NCBI RefSeq assembly: GCF_038024855.1
Contig: NZ_CP139089.1
Coordinates: 310,001-374,000, forward strand
Reading direction: 5' to 3'
From: Methylocella tundrae
GTDB taxonomy: Bacteria > Pseudomonadota > Alphaproteobacteria > Rhizobiales > Beijerinckiaceae
Length of the DNA: 64,000 nt
Of the stretch, positions 63,286 to 64,000 are shown piece by piece. The notes below the pieces were generated by a model. The model ran no database searches and was not told where the DNA came from. It saw nothing but the letters and a program-made list of their open reading frames with translations. Numbering within the stretch: position 1 is the stretch's first letter; every line of letters starts with the position of its first letter. A program made the translations under genes and the position numbers.

Positions 63286-63660
63286 TTGCGCAGCGCGGAT
63301 GATCGGCGCGCCGCGCTTTGGCAGGGGCTGACGGCCGAGCGCGTCGCCATCGCGGCCTTGCGGTTCAAATTCTACGCGATCCTCGCCTGCCGCTATCGCG
63401 TTCACGGCGGAGAGATCGACATTATTGCCAGGCGCGGCGACACCATCGCTTTTGTCGAAGTGAAGGTCAGACCGACCCTCGACGAAGCGCGGGCGGCGAT
63501 TTCCGCCGAAAAACGCCGCCGCATTTCGCGCGCCGCGAGAGTCTGGCTGGCGTCCAACTCTTTCGCCGCCGCTTTGACCCTGCGCGGCGACGCTGTTTTC
63601 GTCGCGCCCTGGCGATGGCCGCGTCATGTCGTCTCGGCGATCGATCTCGACATAGGATGA
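63286..63660 (+). CDS. yraN: YraN/UPF0102 family nuclease-like protein
   Basis: The 124-residue protein starts at a TTG and has the UPF0102 core: RRAALWQGLTAERVAIAALR, RVHGGEIDIIARRGDTIAFVEVKVR. The D-(E)VK pattern is that of restriction-endonuclease folds. It follows rsmI by 25 bases, in the usual order. Confidence 0.92.
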   Translation: MRSADDRRAALWQGLTAERVAIAALRFKFYAILACRYRVHGGEIDIIARRGDTIAFVEVKVRPTLDEARAAISAEKRRRISRAARVWLASNSFAAALTLRGDAVFVAPWRWPRHVVSAIDLDIG

Positions 63661-63745
63661 CCGAGGGTCGCCGATGGATGGCGCTCGTCCCCGACAAAGA
63701 TTAGATATAAGCGCGTCATCGGGGCCTGTTCAGAGCGCATAAGTC

Positions 63746-64000
63746 ATGGCATCGTTTCAGGAGCGAGATATCGTCGGGGCGCAGGCGCGCGCCAGTTCGT
63801 CCGCGATTCCCGTCGCGGAGGGGAAGGGCATCGCCGCCGATCTCATCGCCGTGCTCGTCGCGGTCACCTGCGGCGACCCGCGCGTTTTGACGATCCAGGA
63901 TCAGCGGGCCCTGCCTTCGGGTCCTTTTCAGATCGCGCATCGCTCGCTTCAATCTGGCCTTCGCGCCTGGGTCGAACGCCAGACTCGCCTGCCGCTTGGC
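63746..64000 (+). CDS. NadQ-like regulator of NAD metabolism, 5' part only
   Basis: The first 85 residues run off the window. The text VLVAVTCGDPRVLTI and ALPSGPFQIAHRSLQSGLRAWVERQT matches the Nudix-like family predicted as an NAD-biosynthesis regulator in alphaproteobacteria (COG4111, NadQ). It lies after yraN, its common place. The C-terminal DNA-binding part is not visible here. Confidence 0.75.
   Translation, partial: MASFQERDIVGAQARASSSAIPVAEGKGIAADLIAVLVAVTCGDPRVLTIQDQRALPSGPFQIAHRSLQSGLRAWVERQTRLPLG

Overview
The window is GC-rich, densely coding DNA from an alphaproteobacterium, most likely order Hyphomicrobiales (Rhizobiales) and plausibly near Beijerinckiaceae/Methylobacteriaceae; the family is an inference. 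The order rests on a ChvI-ChvG-HprK-EIIA-HPr cluster, a PhyR/NepR/EcfG general stress response locus, a PodJ-like polar protein, a DnaX without zinc-finger cysteines, and a NadQ-type protein at the right edge. I see no phage, insertion sequence, CRISPR array, rRNA or tRNA. It reads as chromosomal backbone with small accessory patches.

Layout. 1-6.5 kb: a cut-off small gene, a slipin, a YejA-type oligopeptide-binding protein, an IalB-family secreted protein, and a NarL-type two-component pair. 6.7-19.5 kb: the envelope operon pyrH-frr-uppS-cdsA-dxr-rseP-bamA-lpxD-fabZ, then an MDR oxidoreductase in place of the usual lpxA, then recO. The LpxD here appears to lack its catalytic histidines. 19.6-26.3 kb (minus): L33, an MFS transporter, DUF983, HPr, EIIA, HprK, ChvG and ChvI. 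26.8-34.1 kb: a complete ligase-associated DNA damage response set (ligase, exonuclease, helicase, PdeM), split into two divergent arms with two small secreted-protein genes between them. 34.3-44.4 kb: the PodJ-like protein, a MerR regulator, a frameshifted BON-domain relic, PNPase, S15, QueC and NudC. 44.7-47.9 kb: SRP RNA, then dnaX-ybaB-recR, followed by a tandem pair of a dispersed palindromic element. 48-55.8 kb: EamA transporter, VOC protein, RmuC, YihY, a DUF4384 protein, UppP and a type-B carboxylesterase. 56-60.7 kb: ecfG-nepR facing phyR, then small stress-type genes (holin-like, ElaB/YqjD-like, DUF3309, proline-rich, YciE/F ferritin-like, small membrane protein). 60.7-64 kb: a PBP-activator-like lipoprotein, rsmI, yraN and a partial NadQ-like gene.

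How the genes fit together. The 6.7-17.6 kb block makes UMP and recycles ribosomes, then supplies isoprenoid carrier, phospholipid precursor, envelope-stress protease, beta-barrel assembly and lipid A/fatty acid functions. The PTS-like chain has no sugar permease and sits with ChvG/ChvI, so it probably signals carbon/nitrogen status. At 56-60.7 kb I find two exact GGAAC-N16-CGTT sequences and one near match on the minus strand, upstream of nepR, a proline-rich gene and a DUF3309 gene. This suggests that the neighbouring small genes are a local EcfG regulon.

Most worth a second look: the LpxD without catalytic histidines, the EcfG-promoter cluster with an undescribed proline-rich gene, the divergent DNA-repair quartet with its secreted-protein insert, the frameshifted BON gene, three tiny consecutive ORFs next to rpsO, and the dispersed palindromic element. 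None of these is clearly a wholly new system.
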